Shown here piece after piece: positions 15,243-23,316 of a stretch of DNA of 64,000 bases. The notes under the pieces were generated by a model. The model was not told the DNA's origin and ran no database searches. It saw nothing but the letters and a program-made list of their open reading frames with translations. The position numbers and the translations under genes were made by a program. Position 1 is the first letter of the stretch, and each line of letters starts with the position of its first letter. This DNA comes from Microbacterium azadirachtae (GTDB lineage Bacteria; Actinomycetota; Actinomycetes; Actinomycetales; Microbacteriaceae): contig NZ_JYIX01000034.1 in the NCBI RefSeq assembly GCF_000956505.1, forward strand, positions 124,001 through 188,000, read 5' to 3'.

Positions 15243-16696
15243 AGCCGCTCCCCGACCAGGCGCCGCAGCGCCGGCTTGTCGATCTTGCCCACCGGGTTCT
15301 TCGGGATCTCGGCGACGATCTCGATCACCTCGGGCTGCTTGAAGCGGGCGAGCAGTCGCGCGGCGTGCGCGGAGAGCTCCGGCGCACTCGCGGAGGATCC
15401 CGGCACGAGCGACACGAACGCGACCGGCACCTCGCCGAGCACGTCGTCGGGGCGTCCCACCACCGCGGCCTCGTGCACGTCGGGGTGCGCGTAGAGCGCG
15501 TTCTCGATCTCCTTCGGATACACGTTCTCGCCGCCTCGGATGATCATGTCCTTGATCCGGTCCACGATCCGCAGATAGCCGTCCTCGTCGAAGCATCCGA
15601 TGTCACCGGTGCGCAGGCGGCCGTCGACGATCGTCCGCGCCGTCTCCTCGGGTCGCCCCAGATAGCCGGCCATCACGACGGGACCGGAGATGACCACCTC
15701 GCCGCGCTCCCCCGCGGGCAGGGGACGGCCTTCCTCGTCGACCACCTCTACCCGCTGCCCGGGCAGCGGCAGTCCGACCGTCCCTGGTTTGCGCAGGCCG
15801 TGCAGCGGGTTGATGGTCGAGGCGGTGGTCGTCTCGCTGAGGCCGTATCCCTCCACGATCGTGATCCCGAACCGCTCTTCGAACCGTTCGATCGCCTCGA
15901 CCGGCATCGGCGCGGCGCCGCATACCCCGAAGCGCAGTGACGAGGTGTCGGGACGGACGTCCTCCGGGAGCGTCGAGAGCAGCGCGTAGATCGCGGGGAC
16001 AGCCGAGAAGTACGTGGGGCGGACGCGCTCGACGTCGTCGAAGAACCGATCGCGCGAGAAGCGCCCCGTGATCGTGACGCGCCCGCCGGCGCGCAGCGGG
16101 GTGAGCGTTCCGAGCACGATGCCGTTGGCATGGAACAGCGGAAGCACGAGGAGGCTGTGGTCCTCCGTGCCCAGCTCGAACCATTCCGCGAACGATGCCG
16201 TCATCGCGTCCAGGTTGGCGTGGGTGAGCATGACGCCCTTCGGGTTCCCCGTCGTGCCGCTCGTGTAGATGAGCAGCGCGAGGTCGGAGTCCGGGCGAGG
16301 ACGGCGCGCGGGCAGCGCGGCCCCCTCCTCCCCCGTGAGCGCGGCCGGGGTCAGCGCGGCGACGCCGAGCTCGCGCCCCGCGTCGGTCACGACGATCCGC
16401 GCGCCCGCGTCCGTGAGCTGGTAGCGTGCCTCGGCGTCACCCAGGACGGGGTTGATCGGCGTCACCGCGGCGCCCAGTCGCCAGGCCGCGAAGAGGGCGA
16501 CGATGAGGTCGGCCCGATTCGGCAGCAGCACCGCGACGACGTCGCCCGCACCGACGCCGTGAGCGGCGAGGACGGCCGCCGCGGTCTCGGTGCGGGTGAG
16601 CAGCGCGGCGTTGTCGAGCGCGCCGTCGTCGTCGGCGAGTGCGGGACCGTGCGGATCCACGAGCGCGCGGCCGTGGGGCAGATCGCTGAAGTGCAT
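15239..16696 (-). CDS. Fatty/aryl acyl-CoA ligase (AMP-binding)
   Basis: A 485-residue adenylate-forming enzyme that would activate a carboxylic acid to its CoA thioester. Motifs in order: 'LLIYTSGTTGNPKGVMLTH' (phosphate-binding, about 147-165), 'GYGLSETTTAST', 'LRTGDIGCFDEDGYLRIVDR' (about 375-394), 'GGENVYPKEIE', and the catalytic lysine region 'PKNPVGKIDKPALRR' near the C-terminus. The length is short for long-chain FadD. It is downstream of the saccharopine-dehydrogenase-like gene and coupled to the thiolase, so the cluster activates an unknown acid, shortens it and reduces or oxidises intermediates. A perfect palindrome (16709-16736) sits just upstream of its ribosome binding site. Confidence 0.88.
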   Translation of the reverse strand: MHFSDLPHGRALVDPHGPALADDDGALDNAALLTRTETAAAVLAAHGVGAGDVVAVLLPNRADLIVALFAAWRLGAAVTPINPVLGDAEARYQLTDAGARIVVTDAGRELGVAALTPAALTGEEGAALPARRPRPDSDLALLIYTSGTTGNPKGVMLTHANLDAMTASFAEWFELGTEDHSLLVLPLFHANGIVLGTLTPLRAGGRVTITGRFSRDRFFDDVERVRPTYFSAVPAIYALLSTLPEDVRPDTSSLRFGVCGAAPMPVEAIERFEERFGITIVEGYGLSETTTASTINPLHGLRKPGTVGLPLPGQRVEVVDEEGRPLPAGERGEVVISGPVVMAGYLGRPEETARTIVDGRLRTGDIGCFDEDGYLRIVDRIKDMIIRGGENVYPKEIENALYAHPDVHEAAVVGRPDDVLGEVPVAFVSLVPGSSASAPELSAHAARLLARFKQPEVIEIVAEIPKNPVGKIDKPALRRLVGERL

Positions 16697-16708
16697 GGGG
16701 CTCCTTTC

Positions 16709-16736
16709 GGGCGGCGCCGGCGCGCCGGCGCCGCCC
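16709..16736. other. Perfect 28-bp palindrome in an intercistronic gap
   Basis: GGGCGGCGCCGGCG followed directly by its reverse complement, between the enoyl-reductase-like gene and the ligase ribosome binding site on the minus strand. It would fold into a very stable hairpin in the mRNA; with no T tract it may be an RNA-stability or attenuation element rather than a full terminator. Confidence 0.6.
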
Positions 16737-16748
16737 GGTCGAGGGATG

Positions 16749-17867
16749 TCAGACGCGCGTGACGACGGGCTCGGAGACGAGGCCGAAGGCGCGCAGCTGT
16801 CCGAGCAGCTCTCGGTGCCCGAAGGCCTGGCACGCCGAGGCGAATCCCACGCGCTGAGGGGCCTGCTGGATCAGCGAGTAGGCCGCGTAGGCCTGCAGGA
16901 GCCCTGTCTGCTTGTAGTTGCTGTTGCCGTGGATGACCACGTGCGAGCGCCCGAGCGGACCGGAGGCGTGCACCGAGTCGAGCGACCGGTTGATCCTCGG
17001 GTTCTCCCGCGGCGGCATGCCGGCCTGCACCGATGCGGCCACCTCGGCGAGCGCGGCCTCCTGGGCCTCGGGGTCGAGCGGGCGGATCTGCTCCTCGAAC
17101 ATCTGCACCGTGAGCGCGACGTTCGCCATGACCTCAGGGGTGAAGACGCCTCCGATCGCTCGGACGTTGCTCACGCGGGGGTCGTGCTGGAACCAGATCG
17201 GGTGCGACATCCCGCCCCACGGCACCGCCGTGGCGAGCTCGTGGTAACCGGGAACCGGCACCTGGAACGCCGACGTGTGATCCCATTCCACGAGCCGGTT
17301 CTGCTCGAGGTAGAACCAGTCCGCCTTGAGGATCGTGAAGATCGTCTGCGTCGAGGCGAAGGTCGGGAATCCCTTCCAGAGGACGAGGATGTCGAGCGTG
17401 TCGTACCCTCCCGGCTCGAGCGCGATGTTCGCCGCGATCTCGCCCGTCGTGTACATGTGCGCGACGCCGGGTGCGAGCAGCCGCCCGTTCTCGGCGAAGC
17501 CCTCGCCCCACCGGTCCCGCGCCGCCATCACCCAGTCCTGCTCACCCGTGGTGTCGAGGTAGTGCGCGCCGATGCGCAGCGCGGCCTCCACGACCGCGGG
17601 TCCGAACTTGATGAACGGTCCCGCGGTGTTGCAGATGACCTGCGCCCCCTCGAAGGCGCTCGCCATCGCGTCCGCATCGTTGTCGACCGCGATGACCTCG
17701 TAGTCGGCGGTCTCGATGCCGGGGATCCGCTCCACGACCTCGCGCACCCTGGCCTCATCGCGACCCGCCGCGACGAAGGGCACGCCGAGCTCGCGCAGGT
17801 ACTCGCAGATGAGCCGGCCGGTGTATCCGCTGACGCCGTAGACGACGACGGGCTTGTCGGTTGCCAT
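16749..17867 (-). CDS. Saccharopine dehydrogenase-like NAD(P)-binding protein
   Basis: A 372-residue protein with an N-terminal Rossmann fold 'VVVYGVSGYTGRLICEYL' (residues 8-25), with the G-x-x-G-x-x-G pattern of saccharopine dehydrogenase-like reductases and mycobacterial trans-acting enoyl reductases. 'NTAGPFIKFGPAVVEAALRIGAHYLDTTGEQ' (about 80-110) is the second hallmark of this group. The C-terminal half ('WFYLEQNRLVEWDHTSAF') is less conserved. True lysine-pathway saccharopine dehydrogenases need other genes that are absent here; placement in a ligase/thiolase/SDR cluster favours a lipid substrate. It lies 7 bp downstream of the SDR gene, in the same operon. Confidence 0.82.
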   Translation of the reverse strand: MATDKPVVVYGVSGYTGRLICEYLRELGVPFVAAGRDEARVREVVERIPGIETADYEVIAVDNDADAMASAFEGAQVICNTAGPFIKFGPAVVEAALRIGAHYLDTTGEQDWVMAARDRWGEGFAENGRLLAPGVAHMYTTGEIAANIALEPGGYDTLDILVLWKGFPTFASTQTIFTILKADWFYLEQNRLVEWDHTSAFQVPVPGYHELATAVPWGGMSHPIWFQHDPRVSNVRAIGGVFTPEVMANVALTVQMFEEQIRPLDPEAQEAALAEVAASVQAGMPPRENPRINRSLDSVHASGPLGRSHVVIHGNSNYKQTGLLQAYAAYSLIQQAPQRVGFASACQAFGHRELLGQLRAFGLVSEPVVTRV

Positions 17868-17874
17868 GATCGCC

Positions 17875-18660
17875 TCACATCCCCATCGCGCCGTCGATGG
17901 ACAGCGTCGCGCCGTTGACGAAGGAGGACCGCTCGGAGAGCAGGAACGCGACGCCGTCGGCGATGTCGTCCTCGGTCGCGAGCCGTCCGGAGGGGGTGAG
18001 CCCGACGACCGCGGTCACGGCGTCGCCCGCGGTGGGGAACAGGCCGAGGCGCTCCATGTCGCCCGCGAGCTGCGCCCCCATCGCGTTCGGCACGAGACCG
18101 GGGCAGACGGTGTTGACGCGCACGCCGTAGCCGAGTCGCCCCGATTCGGCGGCCGCGACCTTGGTGAGCCGCTCGACCGCCGACTTCGAGGCCGAGTACG
18201 CGGCGATGCCGGGGAACGCGATCGTCGCGGCGACCGAGGCGATGTTCACGATCGCGCCTCCCGTGCCCGCCGCGCCTTCCGGCCGCATCGCCCGGAAGGC
18301 GTGCTTGACGCCGAGGGCGGTGCCGAGCACGTTGACCTCCAGGACCCGCCTCATGTTGTCCGGGTCGAGGTCGACGAGCAGATCCGAGATCTCGATGCCC
18401 GCGTTGTTGACGAGCCCGTCGAGCCCGCCGAGATGCGAGACCGCGGCCGCCATGCCTTCCTGCCACGACGCGTCGTCGGTGACATCGAGCCGGACGAAGC
18501 CCGCGCCGAGCCCTTCGGCAGCTGCGCGCCCCGCCTCCTCGTCGACATCCGCGAGGACGACCGCCCCGCCTCCGTCGACGATCCGCTGCGCCTCGCGCAG
18601 TCCCAGCCCTCTTGCCCCGCCGGTGACGACGACGCGCTTTCCTGCCAGATCCGTGGACAT
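17875..18660 (-). CDS. Short-chain dehydrogenase/reductase (SDR)
   Basis: A 261-residue classical SDR. Cofactor-binding 'VVVTGGARGLGLREAQ' (residues 10-25), 'NNAG' at 85-88, and the catalytic triad S142, Y155 and K159 ('YSASKSAVERL') are all present. 'LADVDEEAG' (acidic residue after the second strand) favours NAD(H). Relatives include 3-alpha-hydroxysteroid and 3-hydroxyacyl dehydrogenases. It is the first gene of the minus-strand cluster 14070-18660, directly downstream of two TetR-type operators, so it starts the operon. The natural substrate is unknown; a hydroxylated lipid is likely from context. Confidence 0.88.
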   Translation of the reverse strand: MSTDLAGKRVVVTGGARGLGLREAQRIVDGGGAVVLADVDEEAGRAAAEGLGAGFVRLDVTDDASWQEGMAAAVSHLGGLDGLVNNAGIEISDLLVDLDPDNMRRVLEVNVLGTALGVKHAFRAMRPEGAAGTGGAIVNIASVAATIAFPGIAAYSASKSAVERLTKVAAAESGRLGYGVRVNTVCPGLVPNAMGAQLAGDMERLGLFPTAGDAVTAVVGLTPSGRLATEDDIADGVAFLLSERSSFVNGATLSIDGAMGM

Positions 18661-18712
18661 CGGTGTCCGTTCCTTTCGCCGGTGAAAGTGATGCGTACAG
18701 CAGAACAGAGAA

Positions 18713-18750
18713 CTTGACAGTTGGCAAGGAAATTCTTGACACTTGTCAAG
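18713..18750. promoter_or_regulatory. Tandem TetR operators of the lipid cluster
   Basis: CTTGACA-GT-TGGCAAG (18713-18728, one mismatch) and CTTGACA-CT-TGTCAAG (18735-18750, perfect) repeat every 22 bp between the SDR operon and the divergent TetR gene. The half-sites contain -35-like TTGACA sequences, so binding would block both promoters. Confidence 0.78.
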
Positions 18751-18800
18751 ATACGCAGCGCTGACGGCCCCGATCAGACCGGGTGGGATGGCGACGCGCG

Positions 18801-18806
18801 TAGAAT
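18801..18806 (+). promoter_or_regulatory. -10 of the TetR gene at 18831
   Basis: TAGAAT, placed so that the mRNA has a leader of about 18 nt with a strong GGAGGAGG ribosome binding site. Confidence 0.5.
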
Positions 18807-18830
18807 CGCGGCAGACCGGAGGAGGCGATC

Positions 18831-19445
18831 ATGGGCGATGTGGCCGTCCGCGCCGAGCGCGCGAGCACCGACAAGTTCGCGGCGCGGCGTCGCGAGCTCG
18901 CGGACTCCGCGCTGTCCGCGATCGCCGAGCGCGGCTACGCGCGCACCGGGATGCGCGACGTCGCCGCCCACTCCGAGCTCTCGCACGGTGCGCTGCACTA
19001 CTACTTCGAGGACAAGGACGACCTCATCCGGCAGGCGATCTGGCAGTACAAGTCGGAGTGCGCGCGGCGCTACGATCCGATCGTCGAGACCTCAGAGACC
19101 GCGCAGGAACTGGCCCGCCGCTTCGGCGACGAGATGGCCGCGACGCTGCGCGACGAATCGGACATGCACCGGCTCTGGTACGACCTGCGCAACCAGGCGC
19201 TCTTCGACGAGGGCTTCCGCGAGACGATCGTGGCGATCGACGACCTGCTGCGCGAGATGGTCTGGAACGTGGTCGTCCGGTACGGCGAGCTGAGCGGCAC
19301 GACCCCCGCGGTCGATCCGCTCGAGGCCTACGCGCTCTTCGACGGGCTGTTCCTGAACTGCCTCATCGCCTACCTCCGGGGCGACCTCAGCGCGCTCGAC
19401 CGCATCCGCGAGAGCAGCCCCCGCCTGCTCGCCGCCGCGATCTGA
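18831..19445 (+). CDS. TetR family regulator of the inserted lipid cluster
   Basis: A 204-residue TetR-type repressor. The DNA-binding domain spans residues about 14-60 ('GMRDVAAHSELSHGALHYYFEDKDDLIRQA'). The start follows a GGAGG ribosome binding site. It is divergent from the four-gene cluster 14070-18660, and the two CTTGACA palindromes at 18713-18750 in the shared spacer are its probable operators. The C-terminal domain contains 'MHRLWYDLRNQALFDEGFRETI', a pattern seen in TetR proteins of actinobacterial lipid catabolism. The effector is probably an acyl-CoA or its precursor acid; that is inference. Confidence 0.88.
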   Translation: MGDVAVRAERASTDKFAARRRELADSALSAIAERGYARTGMRDVAAHSELSHGALHYYFEDKDDLIRQAIWQYKSECARRYDPIVETSETAQELARRFGDEMAATLRDESDMHRLWYDLRNQALFDEGFRETIVAIDDLLREMVWNVVVRYGELSGTTPAVDPLEAYALFDGLFLNCLIAYLRGDLSALDRIRESSPRLLAAAI

Positions 19446-19596
19446 CGGCAGCCTCCGCCCGAATCCGGGTCACCTGCACGATCCGCGAACGGATGCAGGA
19501 TCATTCCGGCGGATCCGTCGTGCATCCGTCACGGGATCGTGCATCCGTGCGTCCGCGACCGACGCGACCGACGCGACCGCGCCGGCCGCACACGCG

Positions 19597-19628
19597 GGAA
19601 CGGCCGCCCCCGAGGGGGCGGCCGTTCC
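19597..19628 (-). terminator. nusG terminator hairpin
   Basis: A perfect 15-bp stem (GGAACGGCCGCCCCC with its reverse complement 2 nt later, 19614-19628), 23 bp past the nusG stop. It shows that secE-nusG transcription ends here and does not continue into rplK. Confidence 0.85.
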
Positions 19629-19650
19629 GCAGTGCGCTTCCGGGGAAGCG

Positions 19651-20673
19651 TCAGATCATCTTGGTGACCTGGTCGAACGACAGCTCGACCGGGGTCTCGC
19701 GCTCGAACAGCGAGACGAGCACGGTGAGCTTGCCGCTCTCCGGCTTGATCTCGGAGATCGAACCGGGAAGACCCGCGAAGGAGCCCTCCTTGATCGTGAT
19801 GGTCTCGCCGATCTCGAAGTCGACCTCGGCCGCGAGCGGACGGGCCACGGCGGTGCCGCCCTTGGCCGTGACGGCCTTGGCGGTCGGGATGTCCTTGACC
19901 TCGACGAGGGACTTCAGCATGCTGAACGCCTCTTCGAAGCGGAGCGGGGTCGGGTTGTGGGCGTTGCCCACGAAGCCGGTGACGCCGGGGGTGTGCCGCA
20001 CGACGGACCAGGTGTCCTCGTTGAGCTCCATGCGCACGAGCACGTAGCCGGGGATCCGGACGCGCGTGACCATCTTGCGCTGACCGTTCTTGATCTCGAC
20101 GACGTCCTCCATCGGGACCTCGATCTGGTAGATGTCGTCCTCGACCTCGAGCGTCGACTTGCGCTGCTCGATGTTGGCCTTCACCTTGCGCTCGAAGCCG
20201 GCGTAGGAGTGGAGGACGTACCACTTGCCGGGGAGCATGCGGAGGTCCATGCGGAAGGACTCGTAGGGGTCCTCCTCCACGATCTCCTCGTCGGCCTGGT
20301 CCTCGTCGCCGTTCACGTCGGGACCGTCGTAGGGAGCCACCTCGTCGGCGGCCGCGGCCTCACGATCGGCGGCCTCCTCGGCCACGGAGTCGTTGAGAAC
20401 CTCTGCGGCGGCCTCGGATTCGGCTGCTTCGTCCAGGTTGAGAGCGTCGTTCACGATCGCGTCTGCCTCCGGGTCTTCGTCGATGTCGATGTCTTCTTCG
20501 TCCACGTCGTCCTCGTCGCCCTCGATGTGCAGGGCGACCTGCTCGGCGGGAGTGACGGCGCGCTCTTCGGAGGCGAGGATGTCGCCCTCCTGGGCCTCAT
20601 CGTCCTCGCTGGACTGCTCGGCGGCGGTCGCCCAGTCGACGTCGTCTCCGAGATATCGTTCGCGTTCGGACAC
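19651..20673 (-). CDS. nusG: Transcription termination/antitermination factor NusG
   Basis: A 340-residue NusG, much longer than the 181 residues of E. coli. Residues 1-145 are an acidic, low-complexity extension (for example 'EGDEDDVDEEDIDIDEDPEAD'); the NGN domain begins at about 150 ('GKWYVLHSYAGFERKVKANIEQR'), and the KOW domain closes the protein ('ETITIKEGSFAGLPGSISEI'). NusG binds the RNA polymerase clamp, suppresses or promotes pausing and links to Rho or ribosomal protein S10. Acidic N-terminal extensions occur in other actinobacteria. It is 55 bp downstream of secE. The strong terminator at 19597 separates it from rplK, which normally follows directly. Confidence 0.97.
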   Translation of the reverse strand: MSERERYLGDDVDWATAAEQSSEDDEAQEGDILASEERAVTPAEQVALHIEGDEDDVDEEDIDIDEDPEADAIVNDALNLDEAAESEAAAEVLNDSVAEEAADREAAAADEVAPYDGPDVNGDEDQADEEIVEEDPYESFRMDLRMLPGKWYVLHSYAGFERKVKANIEQRKSTLEVEDDIYQIEVPMEDVVEIKNGQRKMVTRVRIPGYVLVRMELNEDTWSVVRHTPGVTGFVGNAHNPTPLRFEEAFSMLKSLVEVKDIPTAKAVTAKGGTAVARPLAAEVDFEIGETITIKEGSFAGLPGSISEIKPESGKLTVLVSLFERETPVELSFDQVTKMI

Positions 20674-20728
20674 TGGTTCTTCTCTCCTTCAGGTTCGGCC
20701 CGGGGTCAGATGCCGCCGGGCCGCGGGA

Positions 20729-21004
20729 TCACGCGGTTTTCCCGGGAACCCCGAAGACTTGCGTCGTCAGCCACGAGAAGGCCATGTCGAGCCCGTACAC
20801 GAGGGCCATCATCACGATGACGAACCCCAGCACGACAAGGGTGTACTTGACGAGCTCCTTGCGCGTGGGGGTGACCACCTTGCGGAGCTCGGCGATCACC
20901 TGACGGAAGAACAGCGCGATGCGACCGAAGAAGCCCAGCTTCTTGTCGCGGCCCGCGCCGCCGTTCGCCGTGGGAACCACAGCGCCCGATGCGTCCTGAA
21001 CCAT
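20729..21004 (-). CDS. secE: Preprotein translocase subunit SecE
   Basis: A 91-residue SecE, the short single-helix type. The amphipathic segment 'FFRQVIAELRKVVTPTRKELVKYT' precedes one membrane helix ('LVVLGFVIVMMALVYGLDMAFSWL', about 54-77). SecE clamps SecY in the translocon and is essential. I chose ATG 21004, which begins 'MVQDASGAVVP'; an in-frame start at 21070 would lie inside the tRNA gene. It is 39 bp downstream of tRNA-Trp and upstream of nusG, the classical bacterial order. Confidence 0.95.
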   Translation of the reverse strand: MVQDASGAVVPTANGGAGRDKKLGFFGRIALFFRQVIAELRKVVTPTRKELVKYTLVVLGFVIVMMALVYGLDMAFSWLTTQVFGVPGKTA

Positions 21005-21043
21005 CCTCGAGTACCTTTCGTGTGCCGGCTGCGCGCCGACGCG

Positions 21044-21116
<73 letters not shown>

Positions 21117-21134
21117 AGAGATCCGGAGATCTCT
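21117..21134. other. Inverted repeat upstream of tRNA-Trp
   Basis: AGAGATC-CGGA-GATCTCT, 7-bp perfect arms immediately 5' of the tRNA. It may be a processing or regulatory structure in the precursor. Confidence 0.4.
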
Positions 21135-21317
21135 GTCCGCATCCTCTCCCGCGTTCCGGAGGACCCGGGCACGGCGAAAGAATGCAGACAACAACTGCTC
21201 GTCCAGTGTACGGCATCCGCACCGGCCCTCCGAACCGGGGCCGCATCCCGGGCGCGGCACGCCCGCCCCGGAGGAGTCCGCGCCCCCGCCGCACGGCGAG
21301 CGCCGACGCTTGGTTGT

Positions 21318-21323
21318 TAGGCT
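21318..21323 (+). promoter_or_regulatory. Candidate -10 of the HSP90-like gene
   Basis: TAGGCT, 53 bp before the chosen start; the leader then carries the strong AGGGGG ribosome binding site. Confidence 0.4.
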
Positions 21324-21376
21324 CGCCGTACGGCTGCGCAGCCCTCATGGACGCTGCGGCCGCGGAGGGGGAATCG

Positions 21377-23239
21377 ATGGCGGCGGAGGATCCGGCACGC
21401 ACGGAATCGCAGCAGTTCCAAGTGGACCTGCGCGGCGTCGTCGACCTGCTCAGCCGGCACATCTACTCCGGGCCCCGGGTGTACCTGCGCGAACTGCTGC
21501 AGAACGCCCGCGACGCGATCGCAGCACGGCGGGAGGTCGACGGACACGGCGGCACCATCCGGATCCGGCCGCTGCCCGCCGAGGGCGGCGAGTTCGTCCT
21601 GACCGACGACGGCGTCGGACTGACCGCGAACGAGGTCGCCGAGCTGCTCGCGACGGTCGGCCGCAGCTCCAAGCGCGACATCTTCGACCTGCCCCGGAGC
21701 GACTACCTCGGTCAGTTCGGCATCGGCCTGCTCAGCTGCTTCATGGTGGCGGACGAGATCGTGATCCGTTCCCGCAGCGCCCGCGGCGGACGCGGAGTCG
21801 AATGGGTCGGATCCGCCGACGGCACCTTCCGGGTACGCGAACTCGACGACGACCTGCCCCTCGGCACGAGCGTGCACCTCGTGCCGCGGTTCGACGCCGG
21901 CGACCTGCTCCGCGCGGACGCCGTGCGCGAGCTCGCCACGACCTTCGCCGAGTTCCTCCCCACGACCGTGCTGCTGGAGCTGCCGGGCGGCGACGTGCGG
22001 ATCACGCACGAGGCGCCCTTCCTGGACCCGCGGCAGGATCCCGCCGCGACGGCGGCCTATGGCCGGGAGCTGATCGGAGCCGCCCCTCTCGACGTCATCG
22101 AGCTCGCCGAGCCCGCCACCGGGACGCGCGGCGTCGCGTACGTGCTGCCCTTCGCTCCCCCGCCGGGAGCGCGTCAGGCGACGCGGATGTACCTCGGCCG
22201 CATGCTGCTCTCCGAGCGCGCCGACGACGTGCTGCCGGAGTGGGCGTTCTTCGTGCGCGCGGTGATCGATTCGACCGGGCTGAACCCCACCGCGAGCCGG
22301 GAGTCGCTCGTCGACGACGAGGCGCTCGCCCTCGTGCGGCAGCAGCTCGGCGGAGCGCTCCGGCGCTGGGTGCTCGAGCTGGGGCTGAGCGCGCCGCACC
22401 GGCTCGCCCAGTTCGTCGCGGTGCACGAGGTGGGGCTCAAATCGCTCATCCGGCACGACGACGAGCTCGCCCGGTTCATCACGCGCTGGCTGACCGTCGA
22501 GACCACGCACGGCACGATGAGCGTCGGGGACCTCGTCGAGCGCTACGAGCGGATCCGCTACGCCGAGACCGTCGACGAGTTCCGCCAGGTCGCCGGCATC
22601 AGTCGCGCCGAGCAGATCCTGGTGAACGGCGGCTACCTGTACGACGCGGATCTGATCCGGCGCCTGCCGGAGCTGTATCCGGCCGTGACGGTCGAGCGCG
22701 TCGACGTCGTGGGCGAGCTGGACCGGCTGGACCCTCCGCCGCTCGACGACAGGTCAGCGGCGGTCGCGCTCGAGGATCGTGCGGCCTCGGTGCTCGCCGA
22801 GGTCGGCTGCGCCGTCGTGGTGCGCACGATCGACCAGCCGGAGCTGCCGTCGCTGTACGTCGCGGATCCCACCGTGCTCCGCCGCATCGACCGCACCAGG
22901 ACCAAGGGCATCACGGGCGCGCTCTGGGGCGGCGTGCTGGACCGCATCGACGGCGCCGTGGGCGAGGATCGGGACGACGACCTCGCGGCCCGGCTGTGCC
23001 TGAACTGGGGCAACCGCGTGGTGCGCTCGCTGAGCGCGGTCGCCGACGACGCGGTGTTCGCGCGCACCGTGCAGCTGCTCTACATCCAGGCCCTGCTCGC
23101 CGGGCACCGCCCGCTCGGCGATGCCGACCGGGCGCTCATGACGGGCGCGCTGTCCGACCTCGTCGCGCTTTCGGCCGGAGTGACCGCCCTCGAGCTGCCC
23201 CCGCTGGCCGACGACCCCGACCCTCTCACCCCGTCCTGA
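21377..23239 (+). CDS. HSP90/HtpG-family ATPase
   Basis: A 620-residue HSP90-family chaperone, close to HtpG length. All four GHKL ATP-binding motifs are visible: 'YLRELLQNARDAI' (about 36-48), 'DDGVGLTANEV' (about 78-88), 'GQFGIGLLSCFMVAD' (about 115-129) and 'GTSVHLVP'. The middle domain has 'LPEWAFFVRAVIDSTGLNPTASRESLVDD', with the conserved catalytic Arg (ASRE in place of the usual NxSRE). It is diverged from canonical HtpG: the lid and the C-terminal dimerisation part are poorly conserved. I chose ATG 21377 because AGGGGG lies 7 nt upstream; an ATG 30 bp earlier has no such site. It is followed after 77 bp by a 941-residue TPR protein, recalling eukaryotic HSP90 with TPR co-chaperones. 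The client and role are unknown. Confidence 0.88.
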   Translation: MAAEDPARTESQQFQVDLRGVVDLLSRHIYSGPRVYLRELLQNARDAIAARREVDGHGGTIRIRPLPAEGGEFVLTDDGVGLTANEVAELLATVGRSSKRDIFDLPRSDYLGQFGIGLLSCFMVADEIVIRSRSARGGRGVEWVGSADGTFRVRELDDDLPLGTSVHLVPRFDAGDLLRADAVRELATTFAEFLPTTVLLELPGGDVRITHEAPFLDPRQDPAATAAYGRELIGAAPLDVIELAEPATGTRGVAYVLPFAPPPGARQATRMYLGRMLLSERADDVLPEWAFFVRAVIDSTGLNPTASRESLVDDEALALVRQQLGGALRRWVLELGLSAPHRLAQFVAVHEVGLKSLIRHDDELARFITRWLTVETTHGTMSVGDLVERYERIRYAETVDEFRQVAGISRAEQILVNGGYLYDADLIRRLPELYPAVTVERVDVVGELDRLDPPPLDDRSAAVALEDRAASVLAEVGCAVVVRTIDQPELPSLYVADPTVLRRIDRTRTKGITGALWGGVLDRIDGAVGEDRDDDLAARLCLNWGNRVVRSLSAVADDAVFARTVQLLYIQALLAGHRPLGDADRALMTGALSDLVALSAGVTALELPPLADDPDPLTPS

Positions 23240-23316
23240 GGACGGGCGCAGCTCCCCGCCGACAGCGGGACCGCACTTCACCCGCCCACGGCGGGTCCGC
23301 ACACCCGGAGGAACTC

